64,000 nt of DNA from Endoconidiophora laricicola (GCA_001640655.1 LXGT01000030.1:1-64000); one strand, 5' to 3'; shown: positions 1-13,711, counted from the first letter of the stretch. The notes: generated from the letters alone by a model not told the origin. Numbers and translations: made by a program.

Positions 1-1077
1 GGGGGGGGGGGGGGGTGGGGTTCCCTACGGGGGGACTTCTCTCAGTGTCCTCCAGATTGCTCTATTGTCCCTTTTAGGATCTAGTTGTAGAGTAGTACTT
101 TAAGCCCCCGCTACATAGAAGTTGAACTCTTCTTTGCACAGACAAAACACGATAAAATTGGTCTACTTCTGCTTGTTTGTGGGCAATAGATGCTATATTG
201 GATTGTTTATCAAGAAGCCATCTAGAGAAAAATATCATCATACATATGAGATCGTTCATGACCCCTCACTATACAGATGCTGTCTCACGCCAGACCTGGC
301 TACATGTAGACCCAATGGGCGAGGCTATAATTACTAAGAATAGGTTGGAGGCTAGGCCTAGTTATTAATACCAGTTGAAGGTGAAGAGAAGGGCAGAGCA
401 GTAAAAACGCTAATTGAACGGCACGGCTTAAGTGACGAATGGAGTTTGCATTATATCATCTGCGGGTAGTCTATCCTGCCCTCTTCCCTGGAACGGCAGC
501 GCAGCTAAGGCTAAGACCAGCAACAGGGAATTGTCTTTCTACTACTATATTTTCTCAGCCACTACAACCCAAAGCCAAGCTAACTTGTTATTCCTTGCAT
601 AATTATATCTGTCGCTCCTTGCACTGTGATAGCGATTTTGCATCACGGCCAGGAAAAGAATTTCCGCTGCTGCCTGAGCTGATTGGATTTCTCTCCTTTC
701 TAAATATATATATATATTTTACATTCCTGGCTTGAGACTTATTTCTATCTTATTTTCACCTAATAGTTGCGCTTCACCTATTCGCGCTGACGACAGTAAA
801 CTCCCAGGAGCATCTTGTAACTTGCTGTCCAAGATGCCGATGGCGAGCGTCATTCGCCGTCTTCGATTCCCGATTACGTCTTCATAGTTGGATTTCAACA
901 ACCCGAACTTCACCCCAATCTCGACACCACTCTGCGAAGCTTCCATCGATAAAGCCATTCGTTGGCATCTGAGCTTGAACTTGCTCTGTCGCACGTATTT
1001 TTTTGAAAGACCCCAAGAACTGGAGTCTTCAGTATATCCGCTACACTTGTTGAACCTCCCGTCCACCTCGCCGCAAA
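1..1077. other. Left-edge intergenic DNA and probable promoter of the TRP-like gene
   Basis: No convincing coding sequence was found. The window opens with a 15-nt run of G. An AT stretch (about 704-718, alternating ta) and CT-rich DNA near 1040-1070 precede the start codon at 1078, as is usual for a fungal transcription start region. Reading frames here are short and lack splice support. Confidence 0.5.
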
Positions 1078-4000
1078 ATGATCGTTGATTGGGTCGGGGC
1101 AGTCGGCCTGGCATTTCTGGCGACATCGGCTCGCGCAGTCCAGGTTGTCTTCGACGATTGCCTCAGTGGGAGTTATAAGTCATCCGGGAGCTTGATGTTC
1201 ACACCTCTATATGTTGACGCCAAGTTTGACTCTGAAAACAGCGACCATGAGTTGACAATGACTATATGGGGCAATGTATCCGGCAAAGCTAGCGACAGCG
1301 ATGTTCTGCCTGCTTGGGATAGTGGCCAGTGGTCTAACTCATCAAACACAGCCGGCAAGATCCTTGACAAAGCCGAAGCTGATCAATCTGGCATCACGAA
1401 CCTCAAGACGTCTGTCGACGTGCTAACCTACAAGCCCTTTTCCAACCAATCGTCGTTTTGCGACCGCATAGAAAATGGCCACTGTCCATTGGGTCCTGTT
1501 TTTGAATACACGGAAAGGTATAATATCAATATGTCATCTGCTCTGTTGTAGGCGATTAGTTGTATGCTAACCTAAGAAAAAACTCTTTACATAGTGATCT
1601 TCCGGACGGCCTCCCATACTACTCCTTAAAGTGGCCCTTTAACTCATCATATGCCTTCACGACTTTTGCTACAACCTTCATGGTGATATACGGCGGCGAC
1701 AATGCACAAGGCACCCAGATCCATTGTGTTTCGATCAATGCTACACCTGATTTGGGAAATATCGCCTGGGTCATCACGATAGTACCCTTGGTGATTCTAC
1801 TTTTCGTAGCTATCACTAATGTATTCGCTGCCATGTTTTGTCCTTGGGGTACTACCGATATCTTCAAATGGTCATCGAATCATAGCAGAGAAATCACTGA
1901 CTTGCTGCGTCTGGTGACTCCTGGCTTTACGGACTGTCTGCAGCATATCCAATTCATCTTCTTGACAAGCAGTCTATCGTTGGACTATCCAGGATTCTAC
2001 CGCCCCGTAGCTAGTCGTACTGCATGGTCAAGCTTGCTGTTCAACACGTCGTTCGTCAGTGATGATCCTTCGTGGCAAAGCTTGGTGGATGGAATCTACG
2101 TCACCAACAGCACTAGTGGCCTCGGTGCCATGGGTCAGCTTGTTGGCTTGGCTACACGTGAGGATGCTTGGGCTTGCATGATGGTGTGGTTGACCGTGAT
2201 TATCGCTTGTGCGCTCTTGATATTCCAGCTAGGTTTTCTATTGCGGCACATGTATCGCTTTATTGCCAATACCCCCAAGGAGGACCTCCGTAAGAAGAAC
2301 TTGCCGTTCTCTCTCGGAAATATTGTCCGCATCATCTTTAATTTTTTCCTCCTTCCGATAGTATCGTTGTCTGTATTTCAGCTCACTATAGGTAGCGACT
2401 CGTCAACCTTTCTACTGGTGCTTGCCTCACTTACATTGGTGGCTCTTATTGCCACGACGTTGTGGTTTGGCCGGGTCATCTTACGCGCTGTACCGCGATC
2501 TGAACTATTCGATCATCTTCCCACCCTACTCTTATACGGCCCTCTTTACAATACTTACACCGATGACGCACCGCCATTTGCCTTCATCCCAATATTCCTG
2601 ACGTTTTTGCGGGGAATAGCTATCGGTGGTGCCCAAAATTCCGGCATTGCGCAGATTGCTTTGTTATCAATTTCTGAAGCATTAATGCTTGCGGCTATCA
2701 TAATTTACCAACCATTTGACCGGGAGACATCTATGAATATATATGTCGCTTGCTTTACCTTTATTCGCCTTATCACTGTCCTTCTTCTCGTTGCTTTTGC
2801 ACCTACACTTGGAATTACAGAAGGCCCCAAAGGCTGGGTTGGATATGTCATTTTCCTAATCCATGCTTGCACTCTTGTATTCGGCTTCTTCTTAAACGCC
2901 TTACAGACCTTAATCGAAGTTACTGCCCGCATGCTTGGTGCAGGTGGTCACACTACTGGTGGTCTTTCCAAGATATTTGGACCCCGTCAACTGTCTCGCC
3001 GTATGCCCATGACCCATCGCAGTCACGGTGTGCGGTCAAAGCCTGGCCACCTCTCTCAAGTTGCTATACTGGATGCTGATGCTAGCAGACCTGGTTACTA
3101 CATGCCTAGTGGACACGTTAGAAACGAGTCTGCCGGTTCTCTTCCCGGCTTGCGACATAATCGCTCATCATCGGGCTTTGACCACGCGGAGTTCGGTTTA
3201 CCGATGGCGACGCGCAATTTTGATAGTGCTACTAGCTCTATCGGCCCAGCAACACCGAGAGAAGTCACGACCTTCTCATACATACACCCAAACCCTTCAC
3301 GACCTGCCGCTGTTGCGGTTTCTGCTGCCGATCAGTATTATCGTCCTCCACGAAGGCGGGAAACGATGAATACTATGACACCTAGTGTTAGCGGCAGACG
3401 TGGCTCGATGGCCGAGTCAAGACGTATTAGTGTGGTAGCTCCTAATGATACTATTGATTTAGAGGCTGATCGATCGGCCACACCAGATCCATTTGCACTC
3501 AACATTACCCCTCGAGGAATCGACTACTCAACTCGTGAAGTTGATCTATACTATGGAGTAGCTCGTGGCCCAGCTCTAAATTCTGACCGCCCAGGACGAC
3601 GTCTTGGTACTGGCCCAGCTGACCCCACAGGGCCAGTTGCTACAGCTGCTAGTTGGTTGCGTACCCTTATCAAAGGCAAGACTAAGGAGAAAGGCAAGGG
3701 TTTTGAAGTTGTTCGCAGCCATCGTATGCCACCAGAGATGCGTGCTGAATTAGAGCGCGAACCACCACCAGTTGGCGTGCCTGTAGCCACTGCGATGGCC
3801 CACAAACGTCCTATCGAGTCCGACGATGACGAACCTAAGCCCCAAGACTGGACCATAACCCCTGGGAGTCACATGGCTGGTAGTAGTGGACAGCCATCTC
3901 GGGTAGAATTGCTGAGCCTACGTAATGACGAAGAGGCTGGTATCGCCGAGGAGTCAACTCCTCTTGGAATAGGGACGGAATCACCATTACAACGCCGGAT

Positions 4001-4466
4001 ATCATCTGACAGTGCGTCCCGGAGCATCTCGCCACTTAGAGACGATGAGCACATAAGCCGCTCACGAAGTGTATCCATAGATAGCGACAATGGCGGAAAC
4101 AGACAAAACCCTGGCATCCCCATGCGCTCACATCCCTACGCTGCGGCGGGCCAAACAGCGCCAATGCCCTTCCTGCGCACAACTTCAGAAACTTCGACAA
4201 ATGTATCGCAAACCCGGCATGCGTCTCTGTCATCTACGGTAATGCTGGATGATATTGGCAGTAACCTCGGGTCGATGCGATCTACACACAAGACACATCG
4301 CTCGAAACCTAGCTTTGGCCAGGTTCATCAGTATAATGTCATTCTAGACGATGTACGCACAGGACCGGCGGCGAACCAATCGCGCAATTTTGACGCTGAG
4401 GCTCAAGAGGCTCAGGTCGAAACTGGAACCTTGAGTCGACCGCAGTCTGGCGCTTATTGGAGATAA
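1078..4466 (+). CDS. TRP-like ion channel / flavin-carrier family membrane protein (ML-like plus TRP domain)
   Basis: Two exons, 1078-1517 and 1595-4466, give a protein of 1103 aa. The 77-nt intron has a GTATAA donor, a TGCTAAC branch site and a TAG acceptor, and splicing restores one frame through FEYTE-S-DLPDG. Residues 1-20 form a signal peptide ending SARA. Residues about 21-180 form the secreted-side ML-like lipid-recognition region, with paired cysteines. Membrane helices then run from about residue 203 (AWVITIVPLVILLFVAITNV) to about 595. The last 500 residues are a soluble Ser/Arg/Pro-rich tail, probably cytoplasmic and disordered. This order is that of the fungal Flc/Pkd2-type TRP-like family, whose members act in the ER or plasma membrane in calcium and cell-wall homeostasis. 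The tail makes it longer than yeast Flc proteins (under 800 aa). The gene converges on the P5CDH gene. The family call is firm; the transported substrate is not known. Confidence 0.9.
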
Positions 4467-5241
4467 AAAAAGACTTTCTTTATTGCGTTCCCCTCATTTC
4501 GTTGTGCCTCCATAGCCACCTCAGCTCTTCGTAATTTCTATGTTTCTCCCTATATCTAGATCCAACCTTTATCTGTTTCACCTACTACATCTCACATCTA
4601 GTCATTTCAGTCCACACGGACTATATAGCGTCCATATGATATTTTATCACATATTCATTTATTTTTATCAGTTTATTTTATTTTATTGGGTATTTTCGGT
4701 TTTCTATCTGCAAAAAAATTTATGTTCGGTATCATTTCTAATATATTCATTTTCTTTCATGTTTGGGTCTTAATCTCTTATTCCTTGCTATTTTTCCACA
4801 TCCTCTTTCAAGTTGCTTGCTACTGGATATGATACGCGAAATTTTATTTGTAATCATATATCTTCTCTTTGTCCTTCAAAGTCGGAAACCTATAAGATTT
4901 GGCATTTTATTGCAAGTACAAAATGTATTTATCTAGCATAAGAACATCATTTGGTGTTTTATAGGACTGTATCAGACTGAATTAGAAGTAAGATTTATCT
5001 ACCAAATGTTACGAAGACTAGATCCTGAAAGACAAAACGAAAACAAAAGCAAACAGCAGTATCATAGGCTGCCATACACTGGATATGTTACAAGACGCCA
5101 AGATTAGGATAAAGGCGAGACGAGAAAAAAAACCACTAGACTACATAGTACATCATACACTATAACCTCGAATGGGCTATATTAGTCGCTAGAACCCCGT
5201 ATAAGGACATTCTCAATGAGAAAAAGAAGATATGCACATGT
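4467..5241. other. Convergent intergenic region (shared 3' side)
   Basis: AT-rich DNA between two convergent stop codons, carrying the 3' untranslated regions of the TRP-like gene and of P5CDH. Poly-T/poly-A tracts are frequent. The short open frame at 4540-4773 has the composition of a T-rich UTR. I see no gene. Confidence 0.6.
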
Positions 5242-7051
5242 TTACTCGTTCGAAGGATACGTGACCGATGTGGTTGCCATGAACTCCTCCTTGATACTGC
5301 GCATACTAACAAATCTGCCTAGTAGAGTTTGGCTACCAGCTTTGTCGTTGGTGCCCGAGGCACGCGAGCCGCCAAAGGGCTGCTGACCGACAACGGCACC
5401 GGTAGACTTGCAGTTGATGTAGAAGTTACCGGCCGAGTCACGCAGCTTGTCCTCGGCGAAGCGGATAGCCTCACGATCGGCGGCAAATATAGAGCCGGTG
5501 AGGGCATATTCGCCAGTAGCGTTGACTAGCTTGCAAGCCTCCGCAAAGGCATCGGGCGCCGCATCATCATAGACATAGGTAGTTAGCACGGGGCCAAAAA
5601 GTTCGGTGCTTAGCAGCTTGTGCGAGGGGCTGGAAGCCTCGTAGATGGTGGGGGAAATGTAGAACCCTTTGGATTTGTTGTACGAGCCACCAGTCAATAG
5701 AGTCAACTCCGAGTCGGACTTGGCGGCATCAATAACACCAGCCAGTTTGTCAAAAGAGCCGGCGTGGATCACGGGTCCCATGAAGTTTGAAGCAGTACGA
5801 GGATCGCCCTGGGCGATGGCCTTGGTGTGCGAGATTAGTTTCTTGCGGAACACAGGCCAGATTGATTTGGGGACGTAGAGGCGTGAGGTGGCTGAACACT
5901 TTTGGCCCTGGTACTCGAAGGCACCACGGACGGTTTGTAGAACAGCATTGTCGATATCAGCGGAGGGGTGAATCAGGTGGAAGTTCTTGCCACCAGTCTC
6001 ACCAACAACGCGGGGGTACGAGACATAACGACCCTCGGCAATACCCTGTCCAATCTCACCGTATAGCTTACGGAAGACGCTTGTGCTGCCGGTGAAGTGC
6101 AGCGCAGCGAACTGGCGGTGCTTCAGTACCGTCTGGGTAATTTCGACCGCGTTGCCAGGGACAAACTGGATGACGTTAGGAGGCAGACCAGCCTCTATGA
6201 GGATCTTGTACACAAGCCAATTGCTCAAAATAGCAGAGTCGGAGGGCTTCCAGATGACGACATTACCCATAAGGGCGGGGGCACCAGGCAAGTTTCCTGC
6301 GATGGCAGTAAAGTTAAAGGGCGTCACTGCGTATACGAAACCCTCAAGAGGGCGGTACTCGACACGGTTCCATACACCAGGCGAGTTGTGCTTAGGCTGT
6401 TGGGCGTATAGTTCAGTGGCATACTTGACATTGAAGCGGAAGAAATCGGCCAACTCAGCGGCAGCGTCTATCTCGGCCTGCCAAGCGTTCTTGCCCTGGC
6501 CAAGCATAACGGTAGCCATCAATTCGTAACGATACTTGGTGGAGATGAGGTCGGCAGCCTTGAGGAAAACGGCGGCGCGGTCAGCAAAGGGCAGGTTAGC
6601 CCAGGACTCGCGGGAAGCGAGGGCGGCGTCAATAGCCTTGGACACATCGGCAGAGGAGGCGACTGAGTACTCGGCGACAGTAGAGGCATGATCGGCGGGG
6701 TTGGCCTGCTTCTGGACAGAGCTGGTAGTTAGCTCCTGGCCACCGACAACAATGGGCACGCGCCGAGGCAGCTGTTGGCTAAGAGTCTCAACGGCAGCGT
6801 TCAAGCCGGCGCGCTGCGTAGAGCCTTTGGCATAGGTATGCTAAGTTGTGAGGAGTCTAGTTAGCTTCTATCTATACATCATACATACATAGGTTAATTG
6901 GGTAGCTTACGTTAGGCTCGTTGCTAGTGGTGGGAGTCTGAAAAGCAGCAAAAGTGGCGTAAGAAGCTCTAGAATGACAAGTAGCAGTGTAAGCGCGCAT
7001 GCTGAGGCGAGAAGCCACCAGGGTAGCAGAGCGCGAGGTAAACGGCGCCAT
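5242..7051 (-). CDS. Delta-1-pyrroline-5-carboxylate dehydrogenase, mitochondrial (P5CDH, ALDH4 family)
   Basis: Exon 1 is 7051-6911 (47 aa) and exon 2 is 6840-5242, giving 579 aa. The 70-nt intron has a GTAAGC donor, a GCTAAC branch site and a TAG acceptor, phase 0, and joins SNEPN to HTYAKGSTQRAGL. The enzyme oxidises glutamate semialdehyde/P5C to glutamate with NAD in the mitochondrial matrix, the second step of proline and arginine catabolism. The N-terminus (MAPFTSRSATLVASRLSMRA) is rich in Arg/Ser and lacks acids, as a mitochondrial presequence should. The ALDH active site is intact: general base Glu328 in VVGETGGKNF and nucleophile Cys362 in GQKCSATSRLY. WKPSDS and PFGGSRASGTND are the cofactor-side and C-terminal P5CDH signatures. 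Length matches fungal homologues. An upstream in-frame ATG at 7096 would add 15 hydrophobic residues; I prefer 7051 because it gives a proper presequence. Confidence 0.95.
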
Positions 7052-8220
7052 TGTAGAAGGAGGCGATGTAATGATGAAGATAAAAGCGAGCTTCAAGAAG
7101 GTTCAAGAAAGTAGAGACTTGAAAAAGATCAAAACACAAAAATTGAGTTGGATGAAGATGAAAAAAGTGAATGGAAAGAATCGGGAAGGCTTTAGTCGGG
7201 CTATTGAGACAAGAACATAGGAACCAAAGCATACATATTTTCCTGCAGCCAAATATGGATCAAGTTAATAGGCTTATATGATCTCTGAATAATGCGATTC
7301 CGGAGGTTCAGTGATGGGGTAAATCAGTCACTAAAGCGGAATTCAGATATGTATGTTAACAAAACAACGCCGCTTGATAGCCTGCCAGCCGTAGTTACGC
7401 CAGCTCTGCCTCATTTTTTGTGCGCTAAAAAGAAGACAGAACAAAGTGAAGCTGTGGTTGTTGTGCATCACGTCTCGCACGGTTTATCGCGGCCTAAGCA
7501 AGTCGATTTAACTAAGCTAAGGACCTTGTTAACTAGCGATATAAACTTGCTACTATGTACTATGATGACACTGTCCCCACCAAACAGTCTCCAATCTGGA
7601 ATCCTAGTGCAAGCCGACGCCTGCCATTTAGTGGGAGTTTGACTGGTATTTTATGGCGCTCGGCTTTACCAGCAGGCACAGAAACAAGGTTAAATTTTTA
7701 TGGTCAATACAGTCCTGTCCGTCCTCTACTGGAATCTAGCACATCACGGCATATCGCGGCCTTGTGTACGGTGGCATCATAGGCCCCACTCAGGACTGCC
7801 TGTTATCTTATCGCGCTCACGTGCCATGAACTATATCAGAGGCCTCAAAAGTAGATGAATAAAGATTGTAGCCAAAAAAATAACGATATTTACACAAGAT
7901 CTCCGATCCGCCGTGTAAATCCCAAGGTATCATCAGAACCAAGAACTACCATACATCCTATATAGTAGACAGAAAAGGAAACATATTTGAACCGTGTATA
8001 TCCTATGGAGGGCTATTCCAACCAAAGAAAAAAAAATATTCTATCAAATCAAAGCCGGCCGTCGCCTGGTAGAAAAAAAAAGATCCTTCCTTTGCGTGCC
8101 GGAGTATCCTGCCAGGTATCCACTTTTTTGGACTAGATCACATGACAAGGCCGTGATATCGGTCCGCTCTGCGCTGCCCGCCGCAGAGGACAACAGCTGC
8201 ACCGCCCCAGACTCATGCAA
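7052..8220. other. Promoter region of P5CDH and 3' flank of the PhoD-like gene
   Basis: Both neighbours are on the minus strand, so this 1.17 kb contains the P5CDH promoter and leader (next to 7051) and the PhoD-like 3' region (near 8220). I looked for paired CGG/CCG triplets expected of a proline-catabolism Zn2Cys6 activator and found no convincing spaced pair. Open frames at 7292-7642 and 7994-8272 have no domain or splice support. Confidence 0.45.
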
Positions 8221-10930
8221 CTATTTTCCATCACTTGTATCACTTGTGTGTCTACCATGGAGATGGCCATGAGAATGTAGTGGTTCTGATGATGGGAACG
8301 CTTCTTCGAACGCATTTGACACGTCGCCTGCGTACTCTAGCAGCGGGATAGTGACGCCGTATGCGCACGTGTGGCCCTGCTTGTCGCTTTGCTCCATCTC
8401 GACACGAATCATAACGTCCAGGCCGCCATCATAGCCGTTGCCATGCGTCGTCCCATCGGCTGCCTTATGCCGCGTACCGGCTGCAAGCTCATCGGCACAC
8501 ATGGGCCCGTGGCCATCAGCACCTTCAAACTGTGTGCCCTCGGAGCTTCCCGGCGTGCTAGCGGCATATTGATGACCTTCGATAGAGCCGTTACGGTACG
8601 GCGAGTTCTCGGTTATGATACAGAAGTTACGGCTGGGCATCGTGCAGTGGTTGCTCTTGGATGTGCGCGCCGTCGATCCGGGTTCCTTATCGAATAGATC
8701 TAGCATAGTTTCGTCCGTCTGCGTGTTGAGATGGTGGATTTTGTTACGCTTTGCTAGCAAATTGGCGACGGCCTGTGGCGGGGGTTTATTCACAATGGCA
8801 GACGACACAATGTTCTGCATGAAGCGGTGATCACGCTCAACTGGAATCTGCAGACTGGGGTTTGAATAGAAGCGGCCCATTGCTGCAAGATGCACGTCGC
8901 CACCAAGTAATGTGACCCGGACAGAAAATTCTGCAGAAATGGCTTGTAGGCGCTCTATCATGGCGCGGCGCTCTAGCTTGTGGGTTTTGGCGGTATAGTG
9001 GTCGTCGAGATCATCGAGAAGATCGATGTTGCCGTCGAACTGGTTGAATACACTGCCGCCAACACCAAAACGGCGGTTCAGGAGCTTGACTGGCGCAATT
9101 ACGGGGCTGCGGAAAATGTTTTCCAGCCATGTCAAGCGGGGATAGGCTACTGGAATTCCGAGGAGGAAGAGTAGGTGCTTGATTGGCACACCGTTTGACC
9201 GGGCTTGGCTGAGTTGCTGCCTCAAGTTGCTGAACAGCAGATCATAGCTCTCGGGGTAGTTGACTTGATGCCTCGTCCGCTATATTGCAGGATTCAGTCA
9301 GTATCATGTTCTACAAGCAGTCATTGACATACACTTTTAACTAACCTCTGTGCGGGCATCTAGGCCCATAATAGCCATTCTAGGGCCTAGCAGCGTGTAG
9401 ATGTGGTATCCGAATTCAGTAATATACGGCTAGATTGTTTGTCAATGTTTGTCGTTTCGTCTCACTAACAACTATCATGCTAAACTCACGCCTATCTTTG
9501 CGCCCTGGATATATATCTTTGGCAGCTCAACTTGGGGTGCCACATAAGCGCCATTTACTTGGAGCTCGGGATTGCTTTTCTCGGTGCTATATGAATGACG
9601 AGGTGGAGGCAGATGATGCTGGAACAACAAGTAGTACTTGTACGCACAGCCACCAATGCCACGGAACATGTCACAGCGCATAAAACTGTCAACATATGAG
9701 CCATAACCGTCGATGATGTCGTGGTCGTCCCATATGCTCAGCTGTGGAATTCGGCTGTTAGCCAATGCAAATTCCGATTTTGTGTACCATTTGACGTAGT
9801 TCTCTAGGTAGTAGTTGTCGCAGTTGAAGCGGAACTTTTCTGAGAAGTCATGCTCGCGCCGTTTACGAGGGCTTGATATATTAGTCCAGTCTCGAAGTGG
9901 TCCGTCTACACGAATACTATCGTTGTAGATTTGATCACCACCTCCGACCCTGATACGTCATTGTGCGCTTAGTCAGCAGGGTGATATTCGAAAAAAAAAA
10001 AGAGTAACATACGTCTCGGCTCGGTACTTACATGACATGTATTGGTGCCTCTTGGTGCCTACGCTCGACGTCGTTCCACAGTGCAATGCCACTCCAGGCT
10101 TCTTCGTCGGTGCCGATGCTGAAGCCGTTACATGAGTAGAACATAGTTCTCATGCACTCTGATGCCGCGGGCACGAAGAAACAGCGCGGAGACAACGAGC
10201 TTTCGCCTACAGCATGTACGCCAGGTATCGCATATTTCCATTCAACTTCATAGTCGAGAAGCGGTACTGCAATGCTGAACTGCCAGAACGTGGCTCGCCA
10301 GTCCGAGTATAGGCAGACACCAGCAAACTCCATGCCCTGGGAGATGACATCAGTCGAGTCACCAGCGCCGCTTAGCACCAGTCGTGGGGCATTTCTAGGG
10401 TTAGGGCCGCCGCCGCAAGTGACAATCAACACACTGCCCAGCCAGCGGCCATGCTCCATGCCGCGGTAGTTTAGCAGTGGCCCGCACCAGACCTCTGTAG
10501 GGTCTTTGGGTATATCCGGCGACATTACAGTGGGTATTTCGATTGGTCTGTGACTGTTTGTTGTGCTAGCGCGCGCGCGCCTTTTAGTGCTATTCGTTGC
10601 AGTGTTGGTTGTGCCAGTGCCAGTGCCAGCAACTACGGTTTCTGAGCCTGATGTTGGCTCGACGCGGCTCGAGTTTAGAAAGGCGGCAAGGTCATTGGTG
10701 CTTCGTGGGGCAGAGAGTTCGCGCGGGACGGCGTGGCGCACAAACGAGCTAGATTCTTGGTGGCGCCAGCGCGTAGCAGATGTGTGGGGGCCGTTGTTAG
10801 TGTAGTGGCTGTTGTGCGAAAAGACGCCGAGATGGTGATCAGGGTGGTGCTCATTTTGCAGGGAAAGTTCATCATCGCTGCTGTCGGCCGGGGCGCCAGA
10901 TGTGGCCGGTCTTGGTTGTTGCGAGGCCAT
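8221..10930 (-). CDS. PhoD-like phosphatase / metallophosphatase-fold protein
   Basis: Four exons on the minus strand, 10930-10032, 9949-9490, 9429-9346 and 9279-8221, give 833 aa. All three introns (82, 60 and 66 nt) have GTAAGT, GTGAGT or GTTAGT donors and AG acceptors, and keep the frame across HVM-VGGGDQIYND, KIG-PYITEFGYH and ARTE-RTRHQVNY. Residues 1-160 are low complexity (Ser/Thr/His-rich, probably disordered). The catalytic part follows: GGGDQIYND (Asp305, Asn309), SIWDDHDIIDGYGSY (Asp374, Asp375, His376, Asp377) and LLGGDVHLAAMG (Asp609, His611), which are the metal-binding blocks of PhoD-type phosphatases. No signal peptide or membrane helix was seen, so unlike bacterial PhoD it is probably intracellular. 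The natural substrate is unknown for this fungal branch. An alternating GC run (10570-10579) lies in the linker coding sequence. Confidence 0.9.
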
Positions 10931-13711
10931 TACTTGAGAAGTCTAGATGTTGTTTGCGCTTGTTCTGGTAGACAAAGGTTTCAAGCAAAGCTTAAGTAAG
11001 CACTTGTCCGGATATGTCGAGATACTCTTTTCTCCTTCTAAGCCAAGAGAAGAGAATACGTTCGTGTGTCCGCCGCGCTCCAACTTCTTGTTTATATAAT
11101 TCCTGTCTAAGCACGCCAATCTGTCTCCTCATGCCCGCAGTTCTGGCCAATTAATAGAATGATGGTCAAGGAATGCGCAATCTAATGTCTTTGTCAACGG
11201 GATCGTTGTTGCTTGAACAACTAATCAGTTGAAAACACAAGGCGAACACAGAGTATAGAGAAAATAATGTGAGTACCTAACAAGAAAAAGTATCCCTCTC
11301 AAGACACAATCACTTGCCCTTGGAATTTGTCTTCAATAAGGAAAAAGATGCTCTAGCTTCAAGGACTTTCTTATATGCCAAAAAGATAAGAAAAGGAAGA
11401 GAAAAAAGGATACTACACTAGATTTATCAATACGAAAAGATAAAAAAAAGAAGCTTGGACTTTCCAAAGAAAGCCTTGAGAACAAACTGCACAGACGATG
11501 AGCAACAGCGGGTTATTCATGATGCAGACATTTCGGAGCAGGCAGCAGCACATCAAGATAGCTTAGCGCTTGAATAAGTACAAGTACTTAGCAAGTGGCA
11601 CTAATACGCCTAGCGCACGGTATGACTGTGAGTACATCTTCTCATGATAGCCGTGCGAATTGTGTAGCTTAACACACTTAAGTAAGTATCCTTTACAATG
11701 GCGTCACAAAGCTCCAGCTAGCAGAAACTTGACGCCAACTCCTTCGCGCATTTCTTTCGAAAAGCTACCATTTCCTAATGCAAGCTACTCGGTTCAAAGC
11801 AAGGTTCCTGTCTAGGTTAGAATCCAATCTAGAGCTGAAAGGATGCGAAGCCACTATACCATATTTTCTCCCGACTGATGCAATGATGCACTCACTCCTC
11901 CTCTGCTTATGTTCAAACTATGTTTCGGTGTTTCGTTTCATCTCATCCCACAGTCGTCGGCTAAGGAGAAAAGAAAAACCTACAAAAGTTAATCTCTTTT
12001 CCTCATAGAAACGACTAGGACTACAGTGTCCTGACACATGAATAATGTAAGCTCGTGAGGCCTGTTCTCATGCGGACCGTTGGAACTTTTCCTGCAGGGT
12101 AAGGCTTAGTTGGTTTAGGCATAGTAGGCTGGTTGGCAGGATTGCGATGTCAAAGGGAAGGGAACAGGCCAAAACCGATAACAAGGTGTTGGATATTTGC
12201 AACTGTGTCTGAGAGCCTAAGCACGTTGCTTAACCGACATGTGAAGCAGAGTAGAAAAGAGCAATATCTGAGCCATACAAGAAGCAAATGAGCAACTTAT
12301 TGCGTTACATATAGCTACATAATGTATGCCTTTATCAGTCATCCTTGTATTGCACCCCACGATCACTTCAGCTGAGTTTGGTGGTTTCTGTTGTCGTACT
12401 GCGCATGCTTCGGTTAAGGATACATAGACGCATACATGATACGTCACATATTATGCAAATCCCACTAGTCTATTAAGCCTTTGCCGTTCGCAGTTATATA
12501 GTAACTAGCACCACGATTACTCATCTACGTAATAAAAAAAAATCGAGAATACTAGCGGCCTCCAACCTCAAGCAGCACTCATGTCGCTGATCATGTCGCT
12601 TATCTTATCAGCTCCAAATCATATTGTCAAGCTTTACAGGGTAAATGTCCATCGGACAGATATTGGTTTATCCTAACACTTAAAATATGAAAAGTGGTAT
12701 ATTACTTGTCACTATCTAGAGATGTAGTTATTGGAATCAATGCGCCTGTCATCTCAACAAGATATTTGCTGGTCTTACGTATTTATCATCTGCCGTTGCT
12801 TCAACCACGACGATGCTGAACTGCTTTGTCCCCTTTTCTCTTTGAAGGAAGCCCCGGGCACATTTGGACATGCGAGGGAGATCCAACCGAATTCTACCAC
12901 AGTTCTTCTCCAATAATGCCACCTCTGCAAGAGGTATCAAGTGGTTAGTAGAGAAGTTGACAGCAGGTAACTCTATTCTCTTAGATCACACAGTCAACGC
13001 CTTACGCCTGACAACGCCCTAGGGCACAATATTTATAGATGAGGGTAAAGTGTGCTCTCATGTGAAAGAGCACGAGTTTGTTAACGAAGGATAAGCTATA
13101 TATATTTATATAATGTTATAAGGCGGAGGTTTGCTGAATCTGTTTTTCACTACTCAGGGAATTCGGACTAGTCGCTGGATAACCCTCTTTAATACGGCAC
13201 GAATATCATGCGGGCGGTGAGAGGGAAGACTGGCAGAATATTCTCTAAATTCCTTGTACCAGCAAAACACAACCTTTTATATCCGTCTATTTACGGCAAG
13301 AATGGACAATCTACACGACAAACCAACGGTAATGAACGTTATACAAAATATCTCCCGTCTCCTTAAAACTGAGTGACTAGAAATATATGTTGTGGTATTT
13401 TGGTTATATCTACCAACAGAGAATGCTCCTATCAGTGAGAGGATCATTGGTTGGCGGGTAATAGTTATGTTATTCTGGTAGTTTCATTATAAAGAGTCTA
13501 GCCCTTTGTATGATATGTGACTACGATGTTCCGAGACAAGGCGAACAACCGAGAGCTTAAGATGCACCAAGCCGTCATTGGTGTCATTGTGGTAACATAA
13601 CTGTGAGGATGGCCAGCTATAAGTATAGCGGCAGACCTGCCTCGCATATATTATATCGCCCTTCTATCGTCTTATATCTTTCAATCGAATTGTTCCAGAG
13701 CAGTACTCAGC
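10931..13711. other. Long intergenic region, start of the gene-poor tract
   Basis: 2.8 kb with no gene that I can support. The first few hundred bases are the PhoD-like promoter. The rest has stops in all frames. The small frames near 11778-12008 and 12731-12940 show no domain or splice pattern. The last 70 bases upstream of 13712 contain a TATA-like stretch (atatattatat, about 13646-13656) and pyrimidine-rich DNA belonging to the CVNH gene promoter. Confidence 0.5.

Noticed and set aside
2750..3369. Overlapping plus-strand frames within the TRP-like gene
   Set aside because: Out-of-frame shadows of the main 1103-aa product.
6083..6529. 148-codon plus-strand frame inside P5CDH
   Set aside because: Antisense shadow of a strongly supported dehydrogenase gene.
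12731..12940. Overlapping frames on both strands near 12.8 kb
   Set aside because: Minus frame has plausible composition but no domain, no splice partner and no start context.
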